The position numbers and the translations under genes were made by a program. Under the pieces are notes generated by a model, which saw nothing but the letters and a program-made list of their open reading frames with translations, did no database searches and was not told the origin of the DNA. Positions 9,228-17,575 of a stretch of 64,000 bases of DNA are shown here, in pieces (position 1 is the stretch's first letter; every line of letters begins with the position of its first letter). Origin of the DNA: Methanobrevibacter millerae. GTDB taxonomy: Archaea > Methanobacteriota > Methanobacteria > Methanobacteriales > Methanobacteriaceae. The DNA is taken from assembly GCA_015063005.1 (NCBI GenBank), contig SUTF01000001.1, positions 124,001 through 188,000 on the forward strand, in the 5' to 3' direction.

Positions 9228-10250
9228 ATGAAAATAGCAATTGTTTCTGTTTCTAAAAAAGGTTATGAATTATCCTTTAAATTAAAAGAATTGTTGGATA
9301 ATGATTCTACAATAATAAAGTGTGACATTTATCACAAAGATGTTAAGACGGTTTTCAATTTAATTTTTAATGAATATGATGCAATTATTGCTATAATGGC
9401 TTCCGGAATATTGATTAGAAGCATTTCACATTTGATTGTTTCAAAAACTAGTGATCCAGCAATCCTAAACATTGATGACAATGGAAACTTTGTAATCAGC
9501 ATGCTTTCAGGCCATCTTGGAGGAGCAAATCAGTTGACTTTAAAGATTGCTGATTTGATTGATGCAACACCAGTTATCACCACTTCTACCGATGTCAATA
9601 AAAAATTAGGAATTGATGTTTTAGCTAAAGATTTATATTTATCAATTGATAATACAAAAGAGATTTTATATTTCAACAAATCCATATTGGAGTCTAAACC
9701 ATTGTATTTTACTGTAAATAATAATTCTAATTATGATTATTTATTCAATTATTTGAATGATAATACACTTGAAATGGATGTCTCTATTTATTTTTCAAGT
9801 AAAGTAAAAGAGGATGAAATTGAAGTGAAATGTGATAATCACAAAATAATGCTTAAACCACGTAAGATTGTTTTTGGAATTGGCTGCAGACGTGGCAAAA
9901 GTAAAGATGAAATAAAAAAAGCTATTGAAAAAGTATTGGATGATTTGAATATGGATAAATCTAGAATAGATATGCTTTCTTCTGCAGAAATTAAAAAGGA
10001 TGAACAGGGAATATTGGATTTATCAGATGAATTGAATGTTTCAGTCAATTTTGTAGATTTGGACAGATTGAAATTATTCAAATCAAATGATATTCAGGAA
10101 TCTGATTTTGTAAAATCAAAATTTGGAATTGCCGGTGTATGTGAACCGTCTGCATTGATAACTGCAGGATTTAATTCTAAGTTAATCTATAAAAAAACGG
10201 CTTTTGATGGCGTTACGGTTTCAGTGGCGTTAGGTGAAAATAAAAAATAA
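9228..10250 (+). CDS. cbiG: Cobalt-precorrin-5A hydrolase (CbiG)
   Basis: CbiG opens the delta-lactone ring of cobalt-precorrin-5A and releases acetaldehyde in the anaerobic corrin pathway. The 340-residue protein has the N-terminal CbiG domain with AIIAIMASGILIR and LSGHLGGANQLT (about 50-105). The C-terminal domain contains VFGIGCRRGKSKDEI (about 215) and GIAGVCEPSALITAG near residue 305. GTGATAAA directly precedes the ATG. The gene is monocistronic here, convergent with a UPF0147 gene 9 bases away. An Orc1-box-like sequence (9764-9784) lies inside the coding region, encoding TLEMDVS. Confidence 0.93.
   Translation: MKIAIVSVSKKGYELSFKLKELLDNDSTIIKCDIYHKDVKTVFNLIFNEYDAIIAIMASGILIRSISHLIVSKTSDPAILNIDDNGNFVISMLSGHLGGANQLTLKIADLIDATPVITTSTDVNKKLGIDVLAKDLYLSIDNTKEILYFNKSILESKPLYFTVNNNSNYDYLFNYLNDNTLEMDVSIYFSSKVKEDEIEVKCDNHKIMLKPRKIVFGIGCRRGKSKDEIKKAIEKVLDDLNMDKSRIDMLSSAEIKKDEQGILDLSDELNVSVNFVDLDRLKLFKSNDIQESDFVKSKFGIAGVCEPSALITAGFNSKLIYKKTAFDGVTVSVALGENKK
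9764..9784 (+). other. Extended Orc1/Cdc6 box inside cbiG
   Basis: TACACTTGAAATGG is followed by ATGTCTC. This is the same 21 bases found at 17182-17202 and differs by one base from the oriC box on the minus strand of 4758-4778. It lies in coding sequence about 5 kb from oriC. The core matches the mini-ORB. Whether the protein binds here is untested. Confidence 0.6.
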
Positions 10251-10258
10251 TAAATAAA

Positions 10259-10507
10259 TTAGATAGCTTCTAATTTAGATAATACTTCCCATATTAATGT
10301 TCTTGCATGAACAGGGATATTTGGATCGTTACTAATTTCGTCTAATTTTCCTAATACAGTACTTATTCTTACTGACTGATCTTTTTCATCATCCTTTAAG
10401 AGTTTATTAGATTCATTAGCTGCCTCTCTAATGTTACGTGGAACACTATTTTCATTTGTGATGTATTCTAGTATTTCACATACTTCATCTATATTTTGAT
10501 TGCTCAT
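10259..10507 (-). CDS. UPF0147 family small protein
   Basis: An 82-residue all-helical acidic protein with VPRNIREAANES and DPNIPVHARTLIWEVLSKLEAI, the pattern of the archaeal UPF0147 family, whose function is not known. A perfect GGAGGAG lies 5 bases before the ATG, suggesting strong translation. Its promoter is in the divergent region 10508-10654 shared with the ribbon-helix-helix gene. It is convergent with cbiG. The two half-repeats (about 5-40 and 45-82) look HEAT-like, which is only an impression. Confidence 0.9.
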   Translation of the reverse strand: MSNQNIDEVCEILEYITNENSVPRNIREAANESNKLLKDDEKDQSVRISTVLGKLDEISNDPNIPVHARTLIWEVLSKLEAI

Positions 10508-10654
10508 AAAACTCCTCCTCCAAAAATTAAATTAAAAAAAGTTTTAATATATCATAATAAATTATGTTGACTCTTATATATAATTGTTTGTAAGAATTCG
10601 AATATATTTTTGATAGAAAAATATATATTAATAATATAAATAAATCTATATAAT
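10508..10654. promoter_or_regulatory. Divergent promoter region, UPF0147 / RHH protein
   Basis: The region is A/T-rich with GGAGGAG for the left gene. On the right AAATATATATTA (about 10619-10630) is a TATA-like box about 25-30 bases from the ATG at 10655, so that gene is probably leaderless. Confidence 0.45.
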
Positions 10655-10813
10655 ATGTCAGATGTAAGCAAAACTACAATAAATTTACCTAGTGATTTGA
10701 AAAAAGAACTTAAAATTATGGCTATTCGTGAAGATACTTCATTATCAGGATTAATTTTAAAGATGATTAATGAAGGTTACGAAGCTAGAAAAAATACTAA
10801 TTCAGATGAATGA
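10655..10813 (+). CDS. Small ribbon-helix-helix (CopG/Arc-type) DNA-binding protein
   Basis: A 52-residue frame starts MSDVSKTTINLPSDLKKELK and continues MAIREDTSLSGLILKMINEGYE. This is one beta strand (TTINLP) followed by two helices, the fold of CopG/Arc/MetJ repressors, with the family-typical polar strand that enters the DNA major groove. There is no ribosome binding site, and a TATA box at leaderless distance lies upstream. No toxin gene follows: the next gene is convergent and begins two bases after the stop. It may be an autoregulated orphan repressor or a solitary antitoxin. Fold confidence is good, role unknown. Confidence 0.78.
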   Translation: MSDVSKTTINLPSDLKKELKIMAIREDTSLSGLILKMINEGYEARKNTNSDE

Positions 10814-10815
10814 TA

Positions 10816-11391
10816 TTATTCAATATCTTTCACTGAATTTAACATTATAGATATAAATTGAGTTTTTGCTGACTCTTCAATAAACATTGCAAGTGCTTCT
10901 GTTTCTTTTAAATTTTTACCAACGCATATCATTCCATGATTTTTTAGAATTAATACATCTTCGTCTTTTATACCTTCGGATGCATTTAAAGCAAGTTCTT
11001 TTGATCCTGGCTTTTCATATTCAATAGATGATAAATATTCCTGATTAATTTGACCAAAGCCTTCAAGTCTTTTTATTTTTTTATCAGAAAATGCGAATCC
11101 TGTAACATAAGGGGAATGAACATGTATAATGGCATTAACGTCATTTCTTTTTTCATAAATTGCCAAATGCATTCCAACTTCTGAGGAAGGATTACCTTTA
11201 GTTAAGCAATTTCCATCCATATCCACTAAAACAATGTCTTCTTCATTCAAATGACCTAATGATGTTAATGTGGGAGTAATTGCAATGTATTTGCCTAATC
11301 TAATACTAATATTACCTGATTTACCACTTACTAATTTTTTGTTGTATAAATTATTACTAATTTCTATTAATTTTTTTACATTATCTTGCAT
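10816..11391 (-). CDS. fucA: Class II aldolase, archaeal FucA type (L-fuculose-1-phosphate aldolase)
   Basis: The 191-residue protein belongs to the class II aldolase/AraD-FucA family. It has SGKSGNISIR near residue 24, PSSEVGMHLAIY with the catalytic Glu near 73, the zinc-binding HVHSPY near 93 and the third zinc ligand in LKNHGMI near 150. In methanogens this enzyme (MJ1418 in M. jannaschii) is known to cleave fuculose-1-phosphate to lactaldehyde, a precursor for coenzyme F420, and that role is likely here. GGATGAT precedes the ATG at 11391. It lies downstream of the PolD small-subunit gene with an 11-base gap and may be co-transcribed. Confidence 0.85.
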   Translation of the reverse strand: MQDNVKKLIEISNNLYNKKLVSGKSGNISIRLGKYIAITPTLTSLGHLNEEDIVLVDMDGNCLTKGNPSSEVGMHLAIYEKRNDVNAIIHVHSPYVTGFAFSDKKIKRLEGFGQINQEYLSSIEYEKPGSKELALNASEGIKDEDVLILKNHGMICVGKNLKETEALAMFIEESAKTQFISIMLNSVKDIE

Positions 11392-11402
11392 TATATCATC
11401 CG

Positions 11403-13031
11403 TTAGTCGATAAATCTAAACAATTTGTATTGTCCTTTATGAATTACAGGAACCTGAGCTGGAGTAGGCTCGATATTTTTAATCTTTTGGTAATCTGTCT
11501 GAGTCTGGAATGTTCCTGAGTTAATCATATGAATACCTTTGTATTTTTTATAAGAGTTAATGTGAATGTGTCCAGTATGGAAAATGTCTGGAACATGTTC
11601 AATAACCAAATAATCTTCTAATTCTGAAGCTAATGGTGTTCTTTCACCATATATTGGAGCAAGATGCCTTTTTCTCATCAATTCAACCATCATATCTTCA
11701 TTTTTCTCATAAGATAATCCTTTTATAGCCATAGGCAATTCATTGAAACTTTCACCGTGATATATTAATACTTTAATTCCGTCAAGTGATACAACAGCAG
11801 GATTGCTTACAAACTCGACATTATCAATTTGATATAATGATTTGGCATATTCTTCTGGAACTGCAGGCTGAGGTTCCGCTAACCTTGAAGCATCGTGGTT
11901 ACCAGGAGTAATAATGATTTTAATGTCACTTCTGATATTTCCTAAAAATCTGGCTGCTTCATCGTATTGAAGGCGAATATCCTTAATGGATAATTCCTTA
12001 TCTTGATTTGGATAAACACCAATACCATCTACAATATCTCCTGCTATAATTAGATATTTAATGTCTTCAGCAATTTTTCTCTGTTCTTCAGTACCATATT
12101 CACAGTTCAGCCAGTCTATGAATTTTTGGAATGCATCCTCCAGGAAAGTAAGACTTCCAATGTGAACATCGGATAAAAATACGATACCAAAGTCCATTTC
12201 CTTTTCGGAAATTCTAATGACATCCGGATAAATTAATTGGTTGGCTATAACGAAATCTCCATCCTTGTTTGCAATTACACCTACTACTTCATCCTTAACA
12301 AGCTTTTCGGCTTCAGCAAACAATTCTTCGTTCTTGTTTGAGAATAAAATGGAAATGCTTCCAGTATCATCTTCAAATTCGACAAATTTATGTCCGTTTT
12401 TTGTAGATCTGATTTCCCTAACCATTAAAATTAGATTTAAAGTAGTCTGACTATCATCAATATCAGCAACTTTTGTTGTAGCTTTTAAGTCAGGCCTCTG
12501 TTTAAGTATTTTATGTAGCTTTTCATATCTGGATTGGAAATATGTAATCAAATCTCCGATTTCTCCACTAGTATATGACTTATTGGAACTGTCTTGAATA
12601 ACTTCATAATCATATGTAACGTCACTTTTTTCAAGATTTCTTTTAAACTTAATCTTCGCATCAACAACCTTTTCGGATTCTTCAATCCTTATAATGCCAT
12701 CAGGTGAAGTTTCCTTTTCTTTAATTTCTAATTCTGATTTTTTGGAAATGGAATCTTTGCTAACTTCTGATGCATCATTAACTTCTGGTGATGAAGTTTC
12801 TGTTTCATCACTTTTTTCATTATCTTTAATTGTTTTGTTTCCAGTAATTTCATCAACAGTTTCTCCATTGACTGATATTAAGTCAACTGGTTTAAAATCA
12901 CTACTTTTTAATTTAACAATTAAATCTGAAGCGAAATTTAAAGGATTATCTGAAGACATAACCTTTTTATAAGCATCAGGCGATAAATTGATTCCTTTCT
13001 TTGCGAATTTAAGTAAAATGTTATTTGTCAT
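11403..13031 (-). CDS. polB: DNA polymerase D small subunit DP1 (Mre11-like 3'-5' exonuclease)
   Basis: DP1 is the proofreading subunit of the euryarchaeal replicative polymerase. In the 542-residue protein, an N-terminal helical part (1-45) leads into a variable acidic linker (about 60-160). An OB-fold ([22 protein letters not shown]) follows, then the calcineurin-like phosphoesterase domain (about 285-542) with DVHIGS, AGDIVDG, TPGNHD and HTGHIH. A TTG eight codons upstream is possible, but the ATG at 13031 fits family starts better. It has no ribosome binding site, so translation is probably leaderless. The large subunit gene is not in the window. Confidence 0.94.
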   Translation of the reverse strand: MTNNILLKFAKKGINLSPDAYKKVMSSDNPLNFASDLIVKLKSSDFKPVDLISVNGETVDEITGNKTIKDNEKSDETETSSPEVNDASEVSKDSISKKSELEIKEKETSPDGIIRIEESEKVVDAKIKFKRNLEKSDVTYDYEVIQDSSNKSYTSGEIGDLITYFQSRYEKLHKILKQRPDLKATTKVADIDDSQTTLNLILMVREIRSTKNGHKFVEFEDDTGSISILFSNKNEELFAEAEKLVKDEVVGVIANKDGDFVIANQLIYPDVIRISEKEMDFGIVFLSDVHIGSLTFLEDAFQKFIDWLNCEYGTEEQRKIAEDIKYLIIAGDIVDGIGVYPNQDKELSIKDIRLQYDEAARFLGNIRSDIKIIITPGNHDASRLAEPQPAVPEEYAKSLYQIDNVEFVSNPAVVSLDGIKVLIYHGESFNELPMAIKGLSYEKNEDMMVELMRKRHLAPIYGERTPLASELEDYLVIEHVPDIFHTGHIHINSYKKYKGIHMINSGTFQTQTDYQKIKNIEPTPAQVPVIHKGQYKLFRFID

Positions 13032-13220
13032 ATTAGTTAAAATTTTAATTTTCAATGTTTATAAACTTTGAGAATATGAAAAGGTTATATTTTTTCAGTT
13101 TATAATTTCAGATAAAAAGTTGAAAATTGATTTCATTGAAAAATTTTGATTTGAATTTTAGTTATCTTTATTATATATTAAAAATAAAAATTAATACATT
13201 ATATAGTAAGATGTGATAAA

Positions 13221-13715
13221 ATGGCAAAAATACTTAGAATAATACTTGTAATTGTTTTATTTATAATATTTTTTGAGATAGGACTATTTAGTTCATATAC
13301 AATTGTCACAGCTGAAGTTCCTGATGTTCAAGGATTAGTTGATATGCAAGTAACCAAGATTACTGGTTTTTTTAATCCTCAGAGTGTTAATGATGTGTTG
13401 ATTAAAGATCCGACATATATTAACATTACAAATCAAAAGGATGTAGCACTCCAAATGGAAAATCTGTCGAATGTTGATGGAGTCAATGTTGAATCAATGA
13501 ACACTTCAACTTTCGATGATATGGATAAAGGTAAGTTTAACGTAACTATTGAAGCTTTAGGTTATGCTGCACCAAATTCCACTTCAGGACAAATTGTTAT
13601 TAGTCAAAATCCATCCTATAAGGTAATAACTTCAGGTGTTGCCTTTTATAGAAATGGAGAACTAGTGGTTGATACAGATACTATGAAAATAGACTCTGTT
13701 TTAAAATTATATTAA
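13221..13715 (+). CDS. Membrane-anchored secreted protein of unknown function
   Basis: The 164-residue protein has one N-terminal hydrophobic segment (about 5-30, ILRIILVIVLFIIFFEIGLF) followed by an extracytoplasmic domain without cysteines, rich in Asn, Thr and Val. I do not recognise a family. The end is beta-rich (SGVAFYRNGELVVDTDTMKIDSVLKLY). It starts after GTGAT and ends 9 bases before cbiH, so the two are probably one transcript that continues into the PhoU/TrkA_C and MgtE-like genes. Nothing in the sequence links it to corrinoid synthesis beyond position. Confidence 0.7.
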   Translation: MAKILRIILVIVLFIIFFEIGLFSSYTIVTAEVPDVQGLVDMQVTKITGFFNPQSVNDVLIKDPTYINITNQKDVALQMENLSNVDGVNVESMNTSTFDDMDKGKFNVTIEALGYAAPNSTSGQIVISQNPSYKVITSGVAFYRNGELVVDTDTMKIDSVLKLY

Positions 13716-13724
13716 GGGAATATC

Positions 13725-14798
13725 ATGATTAATGTTATTGGAATTGGTCAAAATAGAGAAAACATGACTTTAGGCGCTTTGAAAGCTATTGAAGAGTCTG
13801 ATGTTATTATTGGTTATAAGAAATATATAAATCAGATAGAAGACCTCATTGCTGATAAAGAAGTTTTAAAAAAGGGAATGGGTGATGAAATAGCAAGGGC
13901 TGAAGTTGCCATTCAAAAAAGTAAAGAAGGTCAAACTGTTTCATTAATCAGTTCCGGAGATCCTGGTGTTTTTGGAATGGCTAATGTTCTATATCAAATC
14001 CTTTCCAAATATGATGACGTTGATGTAAAAGTATATCCTGGTGTTTCTGCTCTTAATTATGCTTCATCTAAATTGGGAGCTCCATTAAATGATTTTGCAG
14101 CTATTAGTTTAAGTAATATTTTAACTCCATTGTCTGAAATAGAAAAAAAGTTAAAATATGCTTTAGAAGCCAATCTGATTGTAGCTATTTATAATCCAAT
14201 TAGTAAAACACGTAAAGAACCATTTAGAAGGTTTAAACAATGTGTTTTAGATATTAAAGGTGAAGATGCTCTGATTGGAATTGTTGACAGTACTTATGAA
14301 CCGGCTAAAGAGACAATTGTCAAAGTTAAGGATTTAACTGAAGATATCGTTAACATGTCCTGTACATTAATTGTGGGAAACGATTTAACCTATATTCAGG
14401 AAGGTAAATTAATCACACCAAGAGGATATGTAATAAGGTCTCCTATTCATGAGCTTTCAAGAAATCATTATGAAAAATTCTTAAACGGTGAAATTCCTCA
14501 CGGTCCAAACAGGGAGTGCGAATATTATCCATGTCATTGGGATGGTCAGTATTGTGACTTCTGCTATTGTCCATTTTATCCATGTGGAGATTCATCAACT
14601 GGTGGGGAATGGATAAAAGGTAAAAATGTCTGGAATTGTAAGGAGTGTAATTGGCCTCATCAAAAAGAAGCTGTAAAATGCATTAGAGGACCTATTGAAG
14701 AAATTCTGGAAGAAGTTGATGACTTAAAATCTAAAAAGAAAACTTTATTAAAATTAAGAAGAGCATGCTTATTAAAGAATAATCCAAGAGATTTATAG
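13725..14798 (+). CDS. cbiH: Cobalt-precorrin-3B C17-methyltransferase (CbiH) with C-terminal cysteine-rich domain
   Basis: CbiH methylates C17 and contracts the ring in anaerobic corrin synthesis. Residues about 1-240 are the SAM-dependent tetrapyrrole methylase domain (NVIGIGQNRENMTLGAL, SSGDPGVFGMA, AIYNPISKTR). Residues about 260-325 form an extra domain with nine cysteines (ECEYYPCHWDGQYCDFCYC, YPCG, WNCKECNW, KCIRG), the small cysteine-rich module known to accompany archaeal cobalamin enzymes and likely to bind zinc or an iron-sulfur centre. The final 35 residues are basic and helical. GGGAATAT precedes the ATG. It sits in a run 13.2-16.7 kb with unrelated-looking membrane genes. Confidence 0.92.
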   Translation: MINVIGIGQNRENMTLGALKAIEESDVIIGYKKYINQIEDLIADKEVLKKGMGDEIARAEVAIQKSKEGQTVSLISSGDPGVFGMANVLYQILSKYDDVDVKVYPGVSALNYASSKLGAPLNDFAAISLSNILTPLSEIEKKLKYALEANLIVAIYNPISKTRKEPFRRFKQCVLDIKGEDALIGIVDSTYEPAKETIVKVKDLTEDIVNMSCTLIVGNDLTYIQEGKLITPRGYVIRSPIHELSRNHYEKFLNGEIPHGPNRECEYYPCHWDGQYCDFCYCPFYPCGDSSTGGEWIKGKNVWNCKECNWPHQKEAVKCIRGPIEEILEEVDDLKSKKKTLLKLRRACLLKNNPRDL

Positions 14799-14806
14799 GT
14801 GATTAA

Positions 14807-15406
14807 ATGTCGATTAAAAATCTTTTAATTGAAATGAAAAATATGTCGGAGCTAATGGTAGATTTAGCTTACTCAGCAGTATTATTTAATAGTATTGAAG
14901 CTGCTGAAGAAGTATTGACTTTAGAAAATAGAGTTAATGCAATGAATTATGAGATTAAAAAAGAGTCATTGGTTGCAGCAAGATCTTATGAAGATGCTGA
15001 GAAATTAACTGCCTTACTTGAGATTGCAGAGGCTGCTGAAAGTATGGCTAATGCTGCAAAAGATTTAGCTGATTTAGTAATAAAAGGCATTAAACCACAT
15101 CCTGTATTTAAAATGGTTATGGAAGAATCTGATAAAATGATAACAAGATTGGGTGTAGTTGAAGAATCAGATTTAGCTAATAAAACTTTAGGTGAATTAT
15201 TTTTAGCTAATCGTACAGGAATGCGAGTTATTGCAATTAGAAGAGGAGAATCCTGGATTTATGGTCCGGATAAAAATACCATGATTCTTGCTAACGATAA
15301 TTTACTTTTAAAAGGAACTGATGAAGGTGCAGAACTTTTAAGAAAACTAGCATCTGCAGCCTGTTCATTAGAAGATATTCCGGAAGAATTGGAAGACGAA
15401 GATTAA
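14807..15406 (+). CDS. PhoU-like helical domain plus TrkA_C (RCK_C) regulatory protein
   Basis: The 199-residue soluble protein has an N-terminal four-helix PhoU-like half (about 1-105, [18 protein letters not shown] ... [18 protein letters not shown]). A C-terminal RCK_C/TrkA_C fold (about 115-190, [26 protein letters not shown] ... [20 protein letters not shown]) normally binds ligands such as nucleotides and gates ion transporters. Such PhoU-TrkA_C proteins accompany cation transporters in archaea, and here an MgtE-like transporter follows 36 bases later. It most likely regulates that transporter. AGGTGAT precedes the start. Confidence 0.85.
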   Translation: MSIKNLLIEMKNMSELMVDLAYSAVLFNSIEAAEEVLTLENRVNAMNYEIKKESLVAARSYEDAEKLTALLEIAEAAESMANAAKDLADLVIKGIKPHPVFKMVMEESDKMITRLGVVEESDLANKTLGELFLANRTGMRVIAIRRGESWIYGPDKNTMILANDNLLLKGTDEGAELLRKLASAACSLEDIPEELEDED

Positions 15407-15442
15407 CTGATGTGATAAAAATGATAGTGGGTAGTGATATGC

Positions 15443-16699
15443 ATGAAAACAAAAAAGAAGAAGATTCGCACTTCACTATCTTCAATAACAGATTTTATCA
15501 CGGAACACAATTCAATTATTAAAGAAAGCTTTATTGCTTTATTGATTTGTGCATTAGGAGATTTATTTGCTGGAATTATTTTAGGAAACATGACATTTTT
15601 CCTTAAAGCTTTTCCAGGACTGCTTGTTATTATTCCTGGTGCAATTGGTATGAGAGGAAATATTTTTGGATCATTTGCATCCAGACTCTCAACAAATTTA
15701 CATATTGGTATGATTTCTCCAAAATTTGAGTTATCAGAACAGTTAAATAGTAATATCATATCAGCTTTTGTTTTAACAATGATATTGTCTTTATTTTTAG
15801 CTATTCTTGCTAAAATTTTCTGTATAGTATTTAATTTCGAGTCAATATCATTAATTGATTTCATATTTATTAGTATTATTGCAGGAGCAATTTCTAATGC
15901 AATCATGCTTCCAATAACAATGTTTATTTCATTTAACAGCTTTAAACGTGGTTGGGACCCTGACAATGTAACAACACCAATCATTGCAGCTATAGGAGAC
16001 TTATTCACATTGCCTGCAATTATTCTTTCCGTTATTTTATTGTCTTATTTAAACCATAATTTTTTAATTAAGGATATTATTTCAGTATTGATTGTTATAT
16101 GTGTATTTATTGCATTAATATATGCTATTAAAATGTCTGATGAATCTAAACAAATAATTAAGCAATCCACTCCAGTTTTACTTTTAAGTTCCCTTTTAGG
16201 AGTATCAGCCGGAGGTATATTGAACTCATCAGTAGAAACCCTATTGACAAATCCTAGCTTATTAACATTATTACCATTATTCTCTGGAGAGAGTGGTAGT
16301 TTAATTAGTATTTTAAGTGCTAGATTATCATCAGCTCTTCACTACGGTGTAATCGAGCCTATGAAAAGACCGGCTGGAGAAAGTATTCACAATTTCCTGA
16401 TTTGCTACATCCTTGCTATCGTAATGTTTCCTTTAATCGGATTCATTGCTGAGGATTCAACCAATATTTTAGGTTCACCTGGTGTCGGTTTTGTAAATAT
16501 TATTGCTATTTCTACTATTTCAGGAATAATTTTACTTTCCCTCATGATTTTTGTCGTTTATTACATATCCATTACATCTTATAATAGGGATTTGGATCCA
16601 GACAATATTGTAATTCCAGTTTCCACAAGCGTTACCGATGCAATTTCAAGTCTGATTTTAATTTCTGTATCTTTATTAATACTTGGAGCAGCTATTTAG
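15443..16699 (+). CDS. MgtE/SLC41-like divalent cation transporter, two-repeat membrane protein
   Basis: The 418-residue integral membrane protein contains two similar halves, each with the MgtE transmembrane signature. The first has FPGLLVIIPGAIGMRGNIFG (about 50-70) and a later DPDNVTTPIIAAIGDLFTLPAI; the second has LFSGESGSLISILSARLS and DPDNIVIPVSTSVTDAISSL. The two DPDN motifs are the conserved acidic residues expected to bind Mg2+. The cytoplasmic MgtE N and CBS domains are absent, as in SLC41-type proteins, so regulation probably comes from the PhoU/TrkA_C partner upstream. I start at the ATG at 15443 because GTAGTGAT lies before it. The stop overlaps the convergent pilin-like gene. 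Confidence 0.85.
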   Translation: MKTKKKKIRTSLSSITDFITEHNSIIKESFIALLICALGDLFAGIILGNMTFFLKAFPGLLVIIPGAIGMRGNIFGSFASRLSTNLHIGMISPKFELSEQLNSNIISAFVLTMILSLFLAILAKIFCIVFNFESISLIDFIFISIIAGAISNAIMLPITMFISFNSFKRGWDPDNVTTPIIAAIGDLFTLPAIILSVILLSYLNHNFLIKDIISVLIVICVFIALIYAIKMSDESKQIIKQSTPVLLLSSLLGVSAGGILNSSVETLLTNPSLLTLLPLFSGESGSLISILSARLSSALHYGVIEPMKRPAGESIHNFLICYILAIVMFPLIGFIAEDSTNILGSPGVGFVNIIAISTISGIILLSLMIFVVYYISITSYNRDLDPDNIVIPVSTSVTDAISSLILISVSLLILGAAI

Positions 16700-17574
16700 C
16701 TCCAAGCTTTTATAATAAAGTCACATTCTTGCGTTGTAAAATAGTTATAGTTTAGCTTATTCTTATCAAATTGTTTTGGAACACCAACCAGCACGGCTTT
16801 TGCATCCTTTTTGTTGAGATGAATAAATATGACGGAACTTGATTCGCCTCCTTCAAACAATTTGGAAAAATCATTGTTTAGATATATTTCCGTTTTTGAA
16901 ACGATTTTTCCATCACCTCTGTTTTTAAAGTGTGTTGTATCTATAGAGTATTTTACATTATTCTCTTCGCTATCGTCAAACAGCAGATAATAATCTAGAG
17001 ATTTTAAGTTGCCTTTAAATAGTTTTAGATAATTGCAGCTGTGATGTTTCTGATTATGGTCGTGATTGCATTTTCCATCTGTTAAAAAGTCACATACAAC
17101 GTATTTTTTAAAGAAATCACATTTCACGATTCTATTAACACTATATATATTGTTAGTACCTTCCTCATTTGAACCAATTTTTACACTTGAAATGGATGTC
17201 TCATGTGGAATCAGTTCCATTGAAGAGTAAAACTTGTTGTCAAAAATTCTTTTTGTAACGTAATTGTCGTAATCTTTTCCAAGTTCTACTAGTTTATAGT
17301 ATGAAACGCTGTTTGGAATCACATTGTCATCTCCATTAGTTGTAGCTAGTCCTATTCTTTTAGGTTTGAAATTTTCCCAATTGATTGGAGTGCCTGCATC
17401 ATTTATCAAACTGTCACAAACTTCAGATATTGTTTTTTCAATATTGTTGTTTTCTACACTCTTGGAAATTTTTTCCTGTGAAATTTCTGTTGCAGCTAAA
17501 ACGACACCTAAAATCAATATGATTATTATTCCTACCACCACTATTTCAAGTGTAAAGTTTCCTCTATTATCCAT
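16696..17574 (-). CDS. Type IV pilin-like secreted protein with cysteine/histidine-rich segment
   Basis: The 292-residue protein opens MDNRGNFTLEIVVVGIIIIL, a short charged head followed by a long hydrophobic helix, the pattern of archaeal prepilin-like proteins, though not the strict QxSxE class III motif. Past a soluble N-terminal half there is a segment near residues 150-180 with CDFFKKYVVCDFLTDGKC, HDHNQKHHSC, five Cys and several His that could bind a metal or form disulfides. It is translationally coupled to the next pilin-like gene (one base between stop and start). Exact family unknown. Two Orc1-box-like sequences (17182-17202, 17544-17556) lie within it. Confidence 0.7.
   Translation of the reverse strand: MDNRGNFTLEIVVVGIIIILILGVVLAATEISQEKISKSVENNNIEKTISEVCDSLINDAGTPINWENFKPKRIGLATTNGDDNVIPNSVSYYKLVELGKDYDNYVTKRIFDNKFYSSMELIPHETSISSVKIGSNEEGTNNIYSVNRIVKCDFFKKYVVCDFLTDGKCNHDHNQKHHSCNYLKLFKGNLKSLDYYLLFDDSEENNVKYSIDTTHFKNRGDGKIVSKTEIYLNNDFSKLFEGGESSSVIFIHLNKKDAKAVLVGVPKQFDKNKLNYNYFTTQECDFIIKAWS
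17182..17202 (+). other. Extended Orc1/Cdc6 box inside pilin-like gene
   Basis: The 21 bases are identical to those at 9764-9784: TACACTTGAAATGG, then ATGTCTC, preceded here by TTT so that the full 13-base mini-ORB is present. It is coding sequence on the opposite strand (SISSVK). Confidence 0.6.
17544..17556 (-). other. Mini-ORB core inside pilin-like gene
   Basis: TTTCAAGTGTAAA is a perfect 13-base core as at oriC, located in the signal-helix codons of the same gene and 340 bases from the extended box. It lacks the GG..TGTCTC extension. Confidence 0.45.
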
Positions 17575-17575
17575 C

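Noticed and set aside
15403..16008. A 201-codon minus-strand frame across the MgtE-like gene
   Set aside because: It is a hydrophobic mirror of the transporter helices; the plus-strand protein has the family motifs and ribosome binding site.
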